NCBI GenBank assembly: GCA_902586485.1
Contig: CACIHO010000002.1
Span: forward strand, 1 to 64,000
DNA from: an uncultured Pelagibacteraceae bacterium
GTDB lineage: Bacteria; Pseudomonadota; Alphaproteobacteria; Pelagibacterales; Pelagibacteraceae
Direction of reading: 5' to 3'
Length of the DNA stretch: 64,000 bases
Below the pieces are notes generated by a model that did no database searches, was not told where the DNA came from, and saw nothing but the letters and a program-made list of their open reading frames with translations. Shown piece after piece: positions 24,524-34,961 of this stretch. Each line of letters begins with the position of its first letter. Positions within the stretch are counted from its first letter, which is position 1. Position numbers and translations under genes: made by a program.

Positions 24524-25066
24524 ATGCCAAAAAAAAATTTTGCAATATCAATTCCTATAATCTTCTTATTACTTTTCCTAGTTTCTTGCAAAGATGGAAA
24601 ATTACCAGGGGGTGACGCTAGAAAATTCCCTGCCGACCCAGAATTAAGAGTTAAAAAAAATTTAGAGGAAGGTAGAGGTTTTAGACTTAATGATCAATTT
24701 GGAGGAAAACAAAGAGGTGGGGTTTTTGATTTTGCTAGCTCAAATGAGTTGTGGAGAGCTTCACTAGATATTATTGACTTTATGCCATTATCTTCGGTCA
24801 ATTACAGTGGAGGAATAATTATTACTGATTGGTATTCAGAAACATCGGACTCAAACGAAAGTATCAAAATATCTATTCGTTTCTTAACAAATGAAATCAG
24901 ATCTGACGCTTTAGATGTAAAAGTTTTTAATAGAATTTGTAAAAATAATATTATGAATTGCAAGATAATAGAAACTGAGGGTGCTATCGTGTCTGAATTA
25001 AAGAAAAAAATTTTAAAAACAGCCACAAAATATAAAAATGAAAATGAAAAAAAAGATAAAAAATAA
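24524..25066 (+). CDS. DUF3576-type lipoprotein
   Basis: A 180-residue lipoprotein. The signal is hydrophobic up to the lipobox LVSC (Cys22). The rest matches the DUF3576 family of Alphaproteobacteria: NELWRASLDIIDFMPLSSVNYSGG, ITDWYSE, and RFLTNEIRSDALDVKVF. The function of the family is unknown; its usual place just before leuS and lptE suggests outer-membrane work, which is inference. It is divergent from the porin. Confidence 0.85.
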   Translation: MPKKNFAISIPIIFLLLFLVSCKDGKLPGGDARKFPADPELRVKKNLEEGRGFRLNDQFGGKQRGGVFDFASSNELWRASLDIIDFMPLSSVNYSGGIIITDWYSETSDSNESIKISIRFLTNEIRSDALDVKVFNRICKNNIMNCKIIETEGAIVSELKKKILKTATKYKNENEKKDKK

Positions 25067-25109
25067 TTTTTTTCTTTAAAATATTTATCTTAAATAAATC
25101 TGAAAAATA

Positions 25110-27647
25110 GTGGAAAGATATAATTATAAAATAACTGAAAGTAAATGGCAAAAATTTTGGGAAAAAAATAAAGTTTTTTCAACCAAAATAGACAAACATA
25201 AAAAAAAATTTTACTGTCTTGAAATGTTTCCATACCCATCAGGCAAAATACATATGGGACATGTTAGAAACTATACAATAGGTGATGTACTTGCCAGATA
25301 TAAAATTTTACAAGGATTTAATGTATTACATCCTATGGGATGGGACTCTTTTGGTATGCCTGCCGAAAATGCTGCAAGGCAAAATAATTTAAGTCCTAAA
25401 AAATGGACGGAAACAAACATTTCAAACATGAAGTCTCAACTAAAAAGACTGGGATTATCTATTGACTGGGAAAGAGAAATTTCTACTTGTTCTCCAGAAT
25501 ATTATAAACATCAGCAAGAATTTTTTTTGGAGCTTTACGATAAAGGTTTAGTTTATCGTAAAGAGCAATACGTAAATTGGGATCCAGTAGATCAAACAGT
25601 TTTAGCTAATGAGCAAGTAATTGACGGTAAAGGCTGGCGTTCTGGAGCTACTGTAGAAAGAAGAAAGTTAAACCAATGGTTTTTCAATATTACAAAATTT
25701 TCGAGCGAATTATTAGATGGTTTAGATAATCTAGATGAATGGCCGAATAAAGTAAAAGTTATGCAAAAAAATTGGATAGGTAAATCATTTGGTTGTGAAA
25801 TCAAATTTCAGATTGAAAATTCTAAAGATGTAAACGAGATTAAATGTTTTACTACGAGACCAGATACATTATTTGGAATGTCTTTTTTAGCTTTATCTGT
25901 TGATCATCCACTTGCAAAATTTTATGAACATAACGATAAATTCAAAGATTTTAAAAAAAATTGTTCATTAACAGGCACAACTGAAGAGTCTATAGCCAGT
26001 GCTGAAAAAATTGGCTTTAAAACAAATTTGATCGCTATTAATCCTTTAGATAAAAATATCAAAGTACCCGTATATTTTGCTAATTTTGTACTTATGGATT
26101 ATGGATTGGGCGCTGTATTTGGATGTCCTGCTCATGATCAAAGAGATTTAGATTTTGCTTTAAAATACAATCTTGAAGTCACACCTGTTGTAACTCCAAA
26201 TTTAAATGAAGCTAAATTAGATATAAAAGATAAAGCTTATACAGGACCAGGTTATTTAATAAATTCATCCTTTCTAAATGGTTTAAAATGCCCAGATGAG
26301 GCAATAATAAAAACCATAGAATATCTTGAAAAAAATAATTTGGGGAAAAAAAAAATTAATTTTAGATTAAAAGATTGGGGAATTTCTAGACAACGATATT
26401 GGGGATGTCCAATTCCAATAATGTATGATGAAAATGGAAATCCCACAAAAGTTCCAAAAGATATGTTGCCCGTGAAACTTCCCGATATCAACAAGTTTGA
26501 AACTACAGGTAATCCACTTGATAGTGAAACAAAATGGAAAACAATTAGTTACAATGGGAAAAAATTCATCCGGGAAACTGATACTTTGGATACTTTTGTT
26601 GATTCCTCTTGGTATTTTTTAAGATTTTGCTCGCCACAAAGTAATGAATATGGATTTGATTATAACGCAGTAAATTATTGGATGCCCGTTGATCAATACA
26701 TAGGAGGTGTGGAGCATGCTATCCTACATCTTTTATATTCAAGATTTTTTACTCAAGCTCTAAGTGAAAAAAATGAAAAGTTTAATTTAAAAGAGCCTTT
26801 TAAAGGATTATTCACCCAAGGTATGGTTTGTCACGAAACATATAAAGATAAAAATAATAATTGGATTAGTCCAGATGAAATTGAAGTTGTTAATGGACGT
26901 AAAGTTTTAAAAAACAATAATTCAGAATTAGTTAAAGTTGGTGCGTCTGAATCAATGTCTAAGTCGAAAAAGAATACAATTGATCCAGAAAAAATTATTG
27001 AAAACTATGGAGCTGATTCCACTAGATTATTTATTTTGTCTGATAGTCCTCCAGAAAAAGATGTGCAATGGTCAGATGAAGGTATTGTGTCTGCACACAA
27101 GTTTATTCAAAAATTATGGAGCCTTAATTTAAAAATTAATGAAGAAATAAATAAAAATCATAAGAATACAGAAAATGATAAAATCACAAAATATACTAAT
27201 CAATTTATAAAAAAAGTTACCCAAAATTTAAATAGTTTTAGTTACAATATAATCGTTGCCAATCTACATGAAATGCATGCCTTCCTTAGCAAAGAAATAA
27301 ATTCGACTTACTCTAAAGAAATTTTGTTACAAAATTATAAGAAAATATTAACTGTTTTAATACCTATAATACCACACTTTGCTTATGAATGCTTAAAATG
27401 TTTAAATCAAAATGAAAATATTGTATGGCCAAAATATGATGAGAAATTATTAATTGAAGAATATGTTAATATTGTAGTTCAAATAAACGGAAAAAAAAGA
27501 GGCTTAATTAAATCTCAGAGGGAAATAAAGGAAGAAGAACTGCTAGAAAAAATAGAAAAAGAAAAAAATATTTCAAAATATCTTGAGAATAATAAAATTA
27601 AGAAAAAAATATTTATTCCAAATAAATTAATAAATATTATCATTTAG
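25110..27647 (+). CDS. leuS: Leucyl-tRNA synthetase
   Basis: An 845-residue class I synthetase. HIGH-type motif HMGH at residues 48-51 ([16 protein letters not shown]); KMSKS-type motif [15 protein letters not shown] near residue 613. The CP1 editing domain runs at about 220-420 with the [11 protein letters not shown] region, and the C-terminal part has [11 protein letters not shown]. The start is GTG ([14 protein letters not shown] matches family N-termini; an in-frame stop lies 3 codons upstream). It charges tRNA-Leu and leads leuS-lptE-holA. Confidence 0.97.
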   Translation: MERYNYKITESKWQKFWEKNKVFSTKIDKHKKKFYCLEMFPYPSGKIHMGHVRNYTIGDVLARYKILQGFNVLHPMGWDSFGMPAENAARQNNLSPKKWTETNISNMKSQLKRLGLSIDWEREISTCSPEYYKHQQEFFLELYDKGLVYRKEQYVNWDPVDQTVLANEQVIDGKGWRSGATVERRKLNQWFFNITKFSSELLDGLDNLDEWPNKVKVMQKNWIGKSFGCEIKFQIENSKDVNEIKCFTTRPDTLFGMSFLALSVDHPLAKFYEHNDKFKDFKKNCSLTGTTEESIASAEKIGFKTNLIAINPLDKNIKVPVYFANFVLMDYGLGAVFGCPAHDQRDLDFALKYNLEVTPVVTPNLNEAKLDIKDKAYTGPGYLINSSFLNGLKCPDEAIIKTIEYLEKNNLGKKKINFRLKDWGISRQRYWGCPIPIMYDENGNPTKVPKDMLPVKLPDINKFETTGNPLDSETKWKTISYNGKKFIRETDTLDTFVDSSWYFLRFCSPQSNEYGFDYNAVNYWMPVDQYIGGVEHAILHLLYSRFFTQALSEKNEKFNLKEPFKGLFTQGMVCHETYKDKNNNWISPDEIEVVNGRKVLKNNNSELVKVGASESMSKSKKNTIDPEKIIENYGADSTRLFILSDSPPEKDVQWSDEGIVSAHKFIQKLWSLNLKINEEINKNHKNTENDKITKYTNQFIKKVTQNLNSFSYNIIVANLHEMHAFLSKEINSTYSKEILLQNYKKILTVLIPIIPHFAYECLKCLNQNENIVWPKYDEKLLIEEYVNIVVQINGKKRGLIKSQREIKEEELLEKIEKEKNISKYLENNKIKKKIFIPNKLINIII

Positions 27648-27648
27648 T

Positions 27649-28122
27649 ATGTTAAAAAAAATTTATTTTATATTAATTATCTCGTTTTTATTTCAAGGTT
27701 GTGATTACAAACCAATATATTCTAAAAATGAACAATTTGCTTTTACAATTACTAATTTAGAATTTTCTGGTGATAAGATTGTAAATAATTATCTTGAAAA
27801 AAACCTAATTAAATTCAGTAACTCAAATACAGATAAAAAATTCAAACTTTTAATAAATACATCTTACTCAAAAAGTTCTTTAGCAAAAAATAAATCAGGC
27901 AATACTACAGATTATAAACTAACATTAAGTTTAAATTTAAAGTTAACTGAAACTGGAGATGATAAAAATAAATTGAAGGAGGAAGAAGTATCTTTTGCTG
28001 AAGATTTTATTGTTACCAAGAATGATAGTACTTTTGAGCAAACAAATTATGAAAACCTTATGAAAAATAATTTAGCAGAAATATTATTGAATAGAATAAT
28101 TATTTATTTAAAAACTAAATGA
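27649..28122 (+). CDS. lptE: LPS-assembly lipoprotein LptE
   Basis: A 157-residue lipoprotein with signal MLKKIYFILIISFLFQGC (Cys18), then DYKPIY, a typical LptE opening (GfrPLY/YkPLY). LptE plugs the LptD barrel and helps insert lipopolysaccharide into the outer membrane. Sequence conservation is low in this family, so the call rests on size, lipobox, motif and the leuS-lptE-holA order found across Proteobacteria. It starts 1 bp after leuS and overlaps holA by 4 bp. Confidence 0.82.
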   Translation: MLKKIYFILIISFLFQGCDYKPIYSKNEQFAFTITNLEFSGDKIVNNYLEKNLIKFSNSNTDKKFKLLINTSYSKSSLAKNKSGNTTDYKLTLSLNLKLTETGDDKNKLKEEEVSFAEDFIVTKNDSTFEQTNYENLMKNNLAEILLNRIIIYLKTK

Positions 28123-29117
28123 TAATTAAAAATTTTGAGACAAACAAAATAAATTTAGATCAACATAGATTCATATTACTTTATGGCCAAAACGAAGGCC
28201 ATAAAAAAGAAATAATAAAAAAAATTTTAAACCAAATTAATGAAAAAGAAGTTTTATCTTATGATGAAAAATTTTTACTAGAAAATTATAATAATTTTTT
28301 TGATAATATTTCAACAAATTCATTATTTGAAAAAAATAAAGTTATATTAATCACTAAATCCTCAGATAAAATTATTTCTACAATTGAGGAGATAGAAGAG
28401 AGAAATATTAGTGCGACTACTTTTATTTTTAACTCATCAATACTGGATAAAAAATCAAAATTAAGAAAGCTATTTGAAAAAAAAGATAAATTTATTTGTA
28501 TTCCATTTTATCCAGATAACAATCAAGTTTTATCAAAATTTACATATGATTTTTTAAAAGAAAAAAAAATATCTATGTCATCTTTAAATATTAATTACAT
28601 TGTGAGTCTTTGTAACGGTGATAGAGAAGTATTATTTAACGAACTAACAAAAATTGAGAATTTTGGAAAAACAAACAAAAAAATAACTGATGAAAACTTA
28701 TTCAAATTAACAAATTTAATTGAAAATTATAGTGTTTCTGAACTTATAGATAACTGTTTAGTAAAAAATAAAAAAAGATTACTAAAGATTCTAAATGAAA
28801 ATAATTTTAACAACGATGATTCGATAATTATTACTAGGACTTTTTTAAATAAGGCAAAAAGAATATTAAAATTAAGTGAAGAATTTAATAATAATAAAAA
28901 TATCGATTTTACTTTGTCAAATGCTCGCCCCCCAATTTTTTGGAAGGATAAAGAAATAACAAAACAACAAATTTTAAATTGGAAGCCAGAAAATATAAAA
29001 GATTTAATTTACAAATTAAATGAGATTGAACTAATTATTAAAAAAAATATAAATAATTCACTAAATGTAATTACAAACTTTATATTAGAACAATGTTCTT
29101 CAAATACTAGTAATTAG
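28119..29117 (+). CDS. holA: DNA polymerase III delta subunit
   Basis: A 332-residue AAA+-like clamp-loader delta subunit. It has FILLYGQNEGHKKEIIKKIL near the N-terminus without a functional Walker A, SLFEKNKVILITKS in the middle, and a C-terminal helical collar domain. Delta opens the beta clamp. Position after lptE is conserved. It converges on parB with an 11-bp tail overlap. Confidence 0.9.
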   Translation: MIIKNFETNKINLDQHRFILLYGQNEGHKKEIIKKILNQINEKEVLSYDEKFLLENYNNFFDNISTNSLFEKNKVILITKSSDKIISTIEEIEERNISATTFIFNSSILDKKSKLRKLFEKKDKFICIPFYPDNNQVLSKFTYDFLKEKKISMSSLNINYIVSLCNGDREVLFNELTKIENFGKTNKKITDENLFKLTNLIENYSVSELIDNCLVKNKKRLLKILNENNFNNDDSIIITRTFLNKAKRILKLSEEFNNNKNIDFTLSNARPPIFWKDKEITKQQILNWKPENIKDLIYKLNEIELIIKKNINNSLNVITNFILEQCSSNTSN

Positions 29118-29949
29118 CCTTAATTATATCTATAATTTTATTTAACTGGTCTAAATCTTTATATTGAAAAGATATAATACCCTTGTTTCTTTTGTTATTT
29201 TTTATATCGACATTTAATCCTATTTTATTTGATATAGATAACTCTAACGCAATAATATTTGTGTCTTTTGAAATATTAGATTTTTGTTTTTTATTTTTAA
29301 AAATTTTAACAAAATTTTCTGACTGTCTAACGGATAGTTTTTTTTCAATAATTTTTTTTGCAACAAAACTAGCATTTTCAAGACCTACTAAAATTTTAGC
29401 ATGACCTGCAGTTAATTTTTGAGTTTCAATTAGTTCAATTACATCATGAGGTAAAGTTAAGAGTCTTAAAGAATTAGTTATATAACTTCTGCTTTTTCCA
29501 ATAAATTTAGATACTTTTTCTTGATCATAATTGAAATCATCGATAAGACGTTTATATCCTTGAGCTTCTTCAAGTGGATTTAAATCATGTCTTTGTACAT
29601 TTTCTACAATAGCAAATTCTAAAGATTTTAAATCATCAGCTTCCGTAATAACAACAGGAACATTGTGCAGCCCCGCCCTTTGAGCTGCAAGCCATCTTCT
29701 CTCTCCTGCAATAATTTCAAATTTAGATTTATCATCATTAGATTTTCTTACTACAATTGGCTGTATTACACCTCTTTCTTTAATTGAGTTAGTTAAATCT
29801 TCTAGACTAGACTCATCAAAAATTTTTCTCGGTTGATACTTATTTGGTGCTAAGTCACTTATTGGTAATTTATTTTTTTGGGTTTCTATTTTGGTTTCTC
29901 CTATTAATGAGGATAATCCACGACCTAATCCTTTTTTTATTTTATCCAT
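29107..29949 (-). CDS. parB: Chromosome partition protein ParB
   Basis: A 280-residue ParB/Spo0J CTPase. It starts with KKGLGRGLSSLIGE (ParA-stimulating tail). The N-terminal domain has YQPRKIF, AGERRWLAAQRAG (CTP-binding) and ENVQRHDLNPLEEAQGYKRL. The HTH region EKVSKFIGKSRSYITNSLRLL is at about 145-165, and a C-terminal dimerisation domain follows. It loads on parS; a near-perfect parS lies 1.4 kb away in rsmG. Its ATG overlaps the parA stop by 1 base. Confidence 0.97.
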   Translation of the reverse strand: MDKIKKGLGRGLSSLIGETKIETQKNKLPISDLAPNKYQPRKIFDESSLEDLTNSIKERGVIQPIVVRKSNDDKSKFEIIAGERRWLAAQRAGLHNVPVVITEADDLKSLEFAIVENVQRHDLNPLEEAQGYKRLIDDFNYDQEKVSKFIGKSRSYITNSLRLLTLPHDVIELIETQKLTAGHAKILVGLENASFVAKKIIEKKLSVRQSENFVKIFKNKKQKSNISKDTNIIALELSISNKIGLNVDIKNNKRNKGIISFQYKDLDQLNKIIDIIKANY

Positions 29950-30743
29950 TATGCTGCGCTTCCTATTGTTGACTCTTGGCTTATAAACTCGTCAGTAAAG
30001 CTAAAATATGATTTGCTACCAGGACAAGATTTGTCATAAATTAAAACTGGTATGCCATGTGAAGGAGCTTCGGATAATCTAACGTTCCTTGGTATTACCG
30101 TAGAATAAACTTTTTCACTAAAGAAGTCTCTTGCCTCTTTCTCAACTTGTGAAGAAAGCTTATTTCGTTTGTCATACATTGTTAAGAGTATACCCCTTAT
30201 TTTCAAGTCTGGATTCAAGCTTATTTTTATCCTCTCAATTGTCTTCATTAGTTGAGTTAAACCCTCTAAAGCAAAAAATTCGGTCTGAAGTGGTACCAAT
30301 AATGAGTTTGAGCTTACAAGAGCCATTACTGTCAACAGACTCAATGAAGGTGGACAATCTATCAAAACATAATCATACAGTGCTCTAGAATTGTTTAAAT
30401 ATGCGGTTATTTTAGTCTTTAGTATAAAAGCTCTATTACTATCATCAGCTGTCTCAACTTCTATGCCTGATAAATCTACATTTGATGTGATTATATCTAA
30501 ATTTTTGAACTGTGTTTTTTTAATCACCTCACTAATTTCTCTAGCTCCGTTTAAAACTCCATAAATTGTGTCACTTGAGTTATCCATATTTGATAATCCT
30601 AGACCTGTGGTAGCGTTGCCTTGAGGATCTAGATCAATTACTAAAATTTTTTTATCTATTTGAGATAAGCCTGCTGCAAGATTTATCACCGTAGTGGTTT
30701 TTCCAACCCCACCCTTTTGATTTATGACTGAAATAATTTGCAT
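29949..30743 (-). CDS. parA: Chromosome partition ATPase ParA
   Basis: A 264-residue ParA/Soj ATPase. It begins MQIISVINQKGGVGKTTTVI with the deviant Walker A KGGVGKTT (residues 10-17). LVIDLDPQGNATTGLG and YDYVLIDCPPSLSLLT are the switch motifs. With ParB it moves newly copied origin regions apart. It lies 21 bp after rsmG in the leftward mnmG-rsmG-parA-parB operon, standard for bacterial origin regions. Confidence 0.98.
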   Translation of the reverse strand: MQIISVINQKGGVGKTTTVINLAAGLSQIDKKILVIDLDPQGNATTGLGLSNMDNSSDTIYGVLNGAREISEVIKKTQFKNLDIITSNVDLSGIEVETADDSNRAFILKTKITAYLNNSRALYDYVLIDCPPSLSLLTVMALVSSNSLLVPLQTEFFALEGLTQLMKTIERIKISLNPDLKIRGILLTMYDKRNKLSSQVEKEARDFFSEKVYSTVIPRNVRLSEAPSHGIPVLIYDKSCPGSKSYFSFTDEFISQESTIGSAA

Positions 30744-30764
30744 TTATTTTTTTTTATAATCTTT

Positions 30765-31409
30765 TTAATTTTTTTTTTTAATTTTTTTAATATTTATTAA
30801 AAAAGAGTCTTCACTTGTTAAACTTTTCTTTTCTATATAGTCTAGTTCCCAATTTTTTTTGGAATTTTCAAAAACTTTTTTTCCATTTTTTCCCATAAAG
30901 AAAATTAAATTTTTATATTTTGAAAAATTTTCATATACTAGATCTAAAACTACCGGCATTGGTTTGAATGCTCTAGACATTATTGTTCCTGTTTCTAAAT
31001 TTTTTATTTTAAAAATATTTTTTTGAAAAATTTTTGTTTTTAATTTTAATTTTTCTGACACTTCCTCTAAAAAATGGCTTTTATGGTAACTTTTTTCATA
31101 TAAATGAACATACATGTTATTCCCCATATTTTTTAGTATGATTGCCACAATAATTCCTGGAAAACCTCCTCCTGAACCTAAATCTATGGTTGTATTGCTA
31201 TTTAAATCAACAAAATCAACTATTTGTGCTGAATCAATAATATGACGTTCAATTATAGTCTTTTTTGATGCTGTATTTTTGCCAATTATGTTTATTTTTT
31301 CATTTTTTTCAAGAATCATGGATATATAGTTTTCAAAGTCCAAAAATATTTCACGTGAAACATTTAAGTGTTTGATTCTAGAATAAGAATTTAAAATTTC
31401 TTGATCCAT
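30765..31409 (-). CDS. rsmG: 16S rRNA (guanine-527 N7)-methyltransferase RsmG
   Basis: A 214-residue class I methyltransferase (GidB). The SAM motif is TTIDLGSGGGFPGIIVAIIL at about residues 73-92, with ERHIIDSAQIVDFV before it and GTIMSRAFKP later. It methylates G527 of 16S rRNA. Its 5' third contains the parS-like palindrome. Start overlaps the mnmG stop by 1 base. Confidence 0.96.
   Translation of the reverse strand: MDQEILNSYSRIKHLNVSREIFLDFENYISMILEKNEKINIIGKNTASKKTIIERHIIDSAQIVDFVDLNSNTTIDLGSGGGFPGIIVAIILKNMGNNMYVHLYEKSYHKSHFLEEVSEKLKLKTKIFQKNIFKIKNLETGTIMSRAFKPMPVVLDLVYENFSKYKNLIFFMGKNGKKVFENSKKNWELDYIEKKSLTSEDSFLINIKKIKKKN
31347..31362. promoter_or_regulatory. parS centromere-like site
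   Basis: TATTTCACGTGAAACA matches the widely conserved ParB site TGTTTCACGTGAAACA at 15 of 16 positions. It lies inside rsmG, in codons 16-21, about 8.3 kb from the predicted oriC and directly upstream of parA-parB. By eye it is the only good match in the window. Confidence 0.88.
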
Positions 31410-33280
31410 TAAGCTATATGCTTAATAGACTTTCTTTTGACATGTGACAACAAAATATATACAGCTGCAGGAGTTATTCCATCAATTCTTAGAGCTTGGC
31501 CCATTGTTTTAGGCTTTATTTCTTTGAATTTAGCTTTTACCTCATTAGATAAACCTGATAGTCCATCGTAATTAATTTTATCTGGAATAATTAGGTTTTC
31601 ATCTCTCTTAAATGCTAAAATATCAGCTTTTTGCTTCTTTAAATATCCTCTATAGTGTGCATTAATCTCTACTTGCTCATCAATATCTTTACTAAAAAAA
31701 GGTATATCAGGCCATATCTCCCTAATTTTACTCATATTTATCCCTTTTTGGGTTAATACTTCTTCAGATGATCTCAATATTCCATCTTTAGCTAATTTAA
31801 TTCCAAATTTCTCTGCTTTAGATGGTGAAATCTTGGATTTAACCATATTTCTGATTATTTGATTAATTTGTTTAGATTTACTCAAATATATGGTTTTTCT
31901 CTTGTCACCTATTAAACCAATCTCTATTCCTTTGGTTGTTAATCTCTGATCAGCATTGTCAGATCTCAAGCTTAATCGATATTCTGCTCTCGATGTAAAC
32001 ATGCGGTATGGTTCTGCTACTCCTTTAGTAACTAAGTCATCAATCATTACTCCAATATAAGCATCAGACCTATCAAGGATAAATGGCTCTAATTTTTTAA
32101 CAGACAAAGCAGCATTTATTCCAGCTATTAGGCCTTGTGCAGCAGCTTCCTCGTATCCTGTAGTTCCATTAATCTGGCCAGCAAGATAAAGATTGCTAAT
32201 TTTCTTAGTTTCTAAGGTTAAGAATAGCTCACGTGGATCTACATAGTCATACTCTATTGCATATCCTGGTCTTAATATAGATACATTCTTTAAACCACTG
32301 ATATTATTACATATTTCTTGTTGAACAGTCGCTGGTAGTGACGTGGAGATGCCGTTTGGGTAAATTGTGTGATCATTTAGACCTTCTGGTTCTAAAAATA
32401 TTTGGTGACGAACTTTATCCGCAAATTTAACTATCTTATCTTCTATAGATGGACAATATCTTGGTCCTACTCCTTTTATATTACCTGAGTAAATTGCACT
32501 CTTAGATAAATTCTTTTCTATAATTTTATGAACCTTCTCATTTGTATACGTCATTCTGCATGACACTTGTTTGTTTAAATTTGTTTTTGTTAAGAAAGAA
32601 AAAAAATAAGGATCTTCATCGGCAAACTGTTCTTCCAAGTTTTCAAAGTTAATTGTCCTAGCGTCTAATCTTGGTGGGGTTCCAGTTTTTAATCTTCCAA
32701 TTTTAAAATCGTATTTAGCCAATTGTTCACTTAAACCTGTTGAAGGTTTCTCATCGTATCTGCCTGCTGGAGTTCTTTCATCACCTATATGTATCAAACC
32801 ATTTAAAAAAGTGCCTGTTGTGAGTATTATCTTATTCGATAGAACTTTCTTTCCTTCTTTAGTTTCAAATCCACTTATTGAATTTTTATCAAAAATAAAT
32901 TTTATTACGGGATCTGCAAAAACGCTTAAATTACAATAGTTTAAAAGTTTTTTTTGCATAAACTTACGATATAATGATCTATCTGATTGAGTTCTTGGTC
33001 CTCTGACTGCTGGCCCTCTACTTCTATTTAACAATCTAAATTGTATACCTGATTTGTCTGCTACTTCTCCCATAACGCCATCCAGGGCATCTATTTCTCT
33101 GACCAAATGACCTTTACCCAAACCACCTATTGCAGGATTACATGACATCTCTCCAATAGTTTCTATTTTGTGAGTGAATAGTGCAGTGTTTACCCCTAGA
33201 CGAGCCGATGCCGCAGCTGCTTCACAACCTGCATGCCCACCTCCTATTACTACTACATCAAAAGACAAATCATTTTTCAT
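31409..33280 (-). CDS. mnmG: tRNA uridine 5-carboxymethylaminomethyl modification enzyme MnmG (GidA)
   Basis: A 623-residue FAD enzyme. N-terminal [20 protein letters not shown] binds [29 protein letters not shown] and [16 protein letters not shown] are family signatures; [19 protein letters not shown] lies further on and the C-terminal helical domain follows. With MnmE it modifies U34 of several tRNAs. It is 117 bp downstream of mnmE. Confidence 0.98.
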   Translation of the reverse strand: MKNDLSFDVVVIGGGHAGCEAAAASARLGVNTALFTHKIETIGEMSCNPAIGGLGKGHLVREIDALDGVMGEVADKSGIQFRLLNRSRGPAVRGPRTQSDRSLYRKFMQKKLLNYCNLSVFADPVIKFIFDKNSISGFETKEGKKVLSNKIILTTGTFLNGLIHIGDERTPAGRYDEKPSTGLSEQLAKYDFKIGRLKTGTPPRLDARTINFENLEEQFADEDPYFFSFLTKTNLNKQVSCRMTYTNEKVHKIIEKNLSKSAIYSGNIKGVGPRYCPSIEDKIVKFADKVRHQIFLEPEGLNDHTIYPNGISTSLPATVQQEICNNISGLKNVSILRPGYAIEYDYVDPRELFLTLETKKISNLYLAGQINGTTGYEEAAAQGLIAGINAALSVKKLEPFILDRSDAYIGVMIDDLVTKGVAEPYRMFTSRAEYRLSLRSDNADQRLTTKGIEIGLIGDKRKTIYLSKSKQINQIIRNMVKSKISPSKAEKFGIKLAKDGILRSSEEVLTQKGINMSKIREIWPDIPFFSKDIDEQVEINAHYRGYLKKQKADILAFKRDENLIIPDKINYDGLSGLSNEVKAKFKEIKPKTMGQALRIDGITPAAVYILLSHVKRKSIKHIA

Positions 33281-33397
33281 AACCCGAATTTATAGGTGAT
33301 TACATATTTTACAAGGTAGGCTTATTTTTTTGTAGATTATTCAATGTTATCAACGTTTTTAGGCAAAAAACCTCAAAAAAACCAGCAAAATGATGTA

Positions 33398-34729
33398 TTA
33401 TTTACCTATACAAAAATCATTGAAAATACTACCTAATATCTCCTCAACATCAACTTTTCCAACGATCATGCCTAAATGTCTAGTAGCTAATCTTAAATCT
33501 TCTGCTGCTTTATCGAAATCTTGTATTTCTTTTTTTTGATTAAAATTTTTTAGATGATCTAAACATTGTTGTAAATGTTGTCTGTGTCTTTCTCTGGTAA
33601 TTAAAATATCATCACTTGAAATAAATTTATTTTTTAAATTTTTTTTTATTTTAAAAATTAATTCCTCGATGTTTTTATTATCTTTAATTGAAATTAAAAC
33701 GTGATTTGTTTTTTTTATTTCTGGATCAATATCTTTTTCTAAAAGATCAGACTTATTTATAACTAATATAGCATTTTCATCTAACAAACCCTTCAAAACA
33801 CCATTAAAATCAAGGTTTTTTGGATCAACTACAACAAGCTTTAAATCTGCTTCTTCTGCTCTATTTAGGGATAATTTAATACCTTTCTTTTCTATCTCGT
33901 CTTTTGAGTCTCTTATTCCAGCCGTATCAGATATTATTACTGGATAACCGTCTATATTAAGATGTGTTTCTATTACGTCTCTAGTTGTGCCAGCAATTTC
34001 GGAAACAATTGCTACATCTCGATTGGATAAATGATTCAGCAAACTTGATTTACCAGCATTAGTTGGGCCTAGAATTGCAATCTTAAAACCTTCTCTAATT
34101 CTTTCCCCAACTTTTTGATCATTTAGTATTTTTTTAATTTTTTTTATTATCTCATCTAAACTGCTTTTAATTTCCTCTAAAATATTATTTGGTAAATCTT
34201 CATCAGGGAAATCAATTTTTGCCTCTATATGTGATAAAATTTTAAGAAGTTTATCTCTAAGAAAATTAAATTGATCACTTGATTTTCCATTCATAATTTT
34301 AATTGCCTGTTGTCTTTGAATTTCAGTTTCTGAAGAAATTAAATCAGCAATACTTTCAGCTTTAAGCAAATTTATTTTACCATTTTGAAATGCTAATTTT
34401 GTAAATTCCCCAGGCTCAGCTAATCTACAATTTTCTATACTTGATAGAGTGGAATGAAGAGCGTCAACAACCGCCTTACTACCGTGAACTTGTATCTCGG
34501 CCATGTCTTCTCCTGTGAAGCTCTCAGGCCCAGGAAACCACAATACCAATCCTTCATCGATTAGCTCAGAAGTGTTGATTTTATTGATTTTTCTTAATGT
34601 TGCTTCTCTTGGACGAGGAAGTTCTTTGCAAGTTAATTTTTTAATAACATTTGATGTTGCTTCTCCAGATATTCTAATTACTGCAACACCTGAAATACCT
34701 GGCCCAGAGGATAAAGCATATATAGTCAT
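33398..34729 (-). CDS. mnmE: tRNA modification GTPase MnmE (TrmE)
   Basis: A 443-residue protein with an N-terminal tetrahydrofolate-binding domain and a helical domain split by a G domain. G motifs are GPTNAGKSS (221-229), SDTAGIRDS and NKSDLL. The C-terminus ends FCIGK with the conserved Cys. It forms the MnmE-MnmG complex that installs (c)mnm5U34 on tRNA. It heads the leftward mnmE-mnmG-rsmG-parA-parB string. Confidence 0.98.
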   Translation of the reverse strand: MTIYALSSGPGISGVAVIRISGEATSNVIKKLTCKELPRPREATLRKINKINTSELIDEGLVLWFPGPESFTGEDMAEIQVHGSKAVVDALHSTLSSIENCRLAEPGEFTKLAFQNGKINLLKAESIADLISSETEIQRQQAIKIMNGKSSDQFNFLRDKLLKILSHIEAKIDFPDEDLPNNILEEIKSSLDEIIKKIKKILNDQKVGERIREGFKIAILGPTNAGKSSLLNHLSNRDVAIVSEIAGTTRDVIETHLNIDGYPVIISDTAGIRDSKDEIEKKGIKLSLNRAEEADLKLVVVDPKNLDFNGVLKGLLDENAILVINKSDLLEKDIDPEIKKTNHVLISIKDNKNIEELIFKIKKNLKNKFISSDDILITRERHRQHLQQCLDHLKNFNQKKEIQDFDKAAEDLRLATRHLGMIVGKVDVEEILGSIFNDFCIGK

Positions 34730-34961
34730 TCAAATAATATATATAATAATAGGGTGGGTTTGGAAGAAAAGAAATACGATAAAGCAAAAAATCTCATTAT
34801 ATGGCAGTTATTTGGGTGCTAAAAAAATCTCTTCAAAATAGAAATAACATTAATAATCTGTTTGATAATTTAGTTCGCACAAAAAAATTGATAAAAATTT
34901 ATCTAAAAGTTAACAAAATAAAGTTACCTAGCATCTTTATTCAATTTGTGTAAAATTAATT
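34730..34961. other. Intergenic region between mnmE and a sulfotransferase gene
   Basis: 232 bp without a convincing gene. An A/T-rich start region for mnmE lies at the left. A 50-codon open frame (34801-34953, plus strand, starting MAVIWVLKKSLQNRNN) runs almost to the sulfotransferase start, but it has no ribosome-binding site and I recognise no family. No hairpin terminator or repeat was seen. Confidence 0.4.

Noticed and set aside
33281-33397. 117-bp gap between mnmE and mnmG containing TTATCAACG, considered as a second DnaA site or origin
   Set aside because: Only one imperfect 9-mer and no outward gene arrangement; the hemE-ppsR interval is much better supported.
34801-34953. 50-codon plus-strand frame (MAVIWVLKKSLQNRNN...) before the sulfotransferase
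   Set aside because: No ribosome-binding site, no recognisable family, and such frames are not rare in this base composition; mentioned only in the intergenic description.
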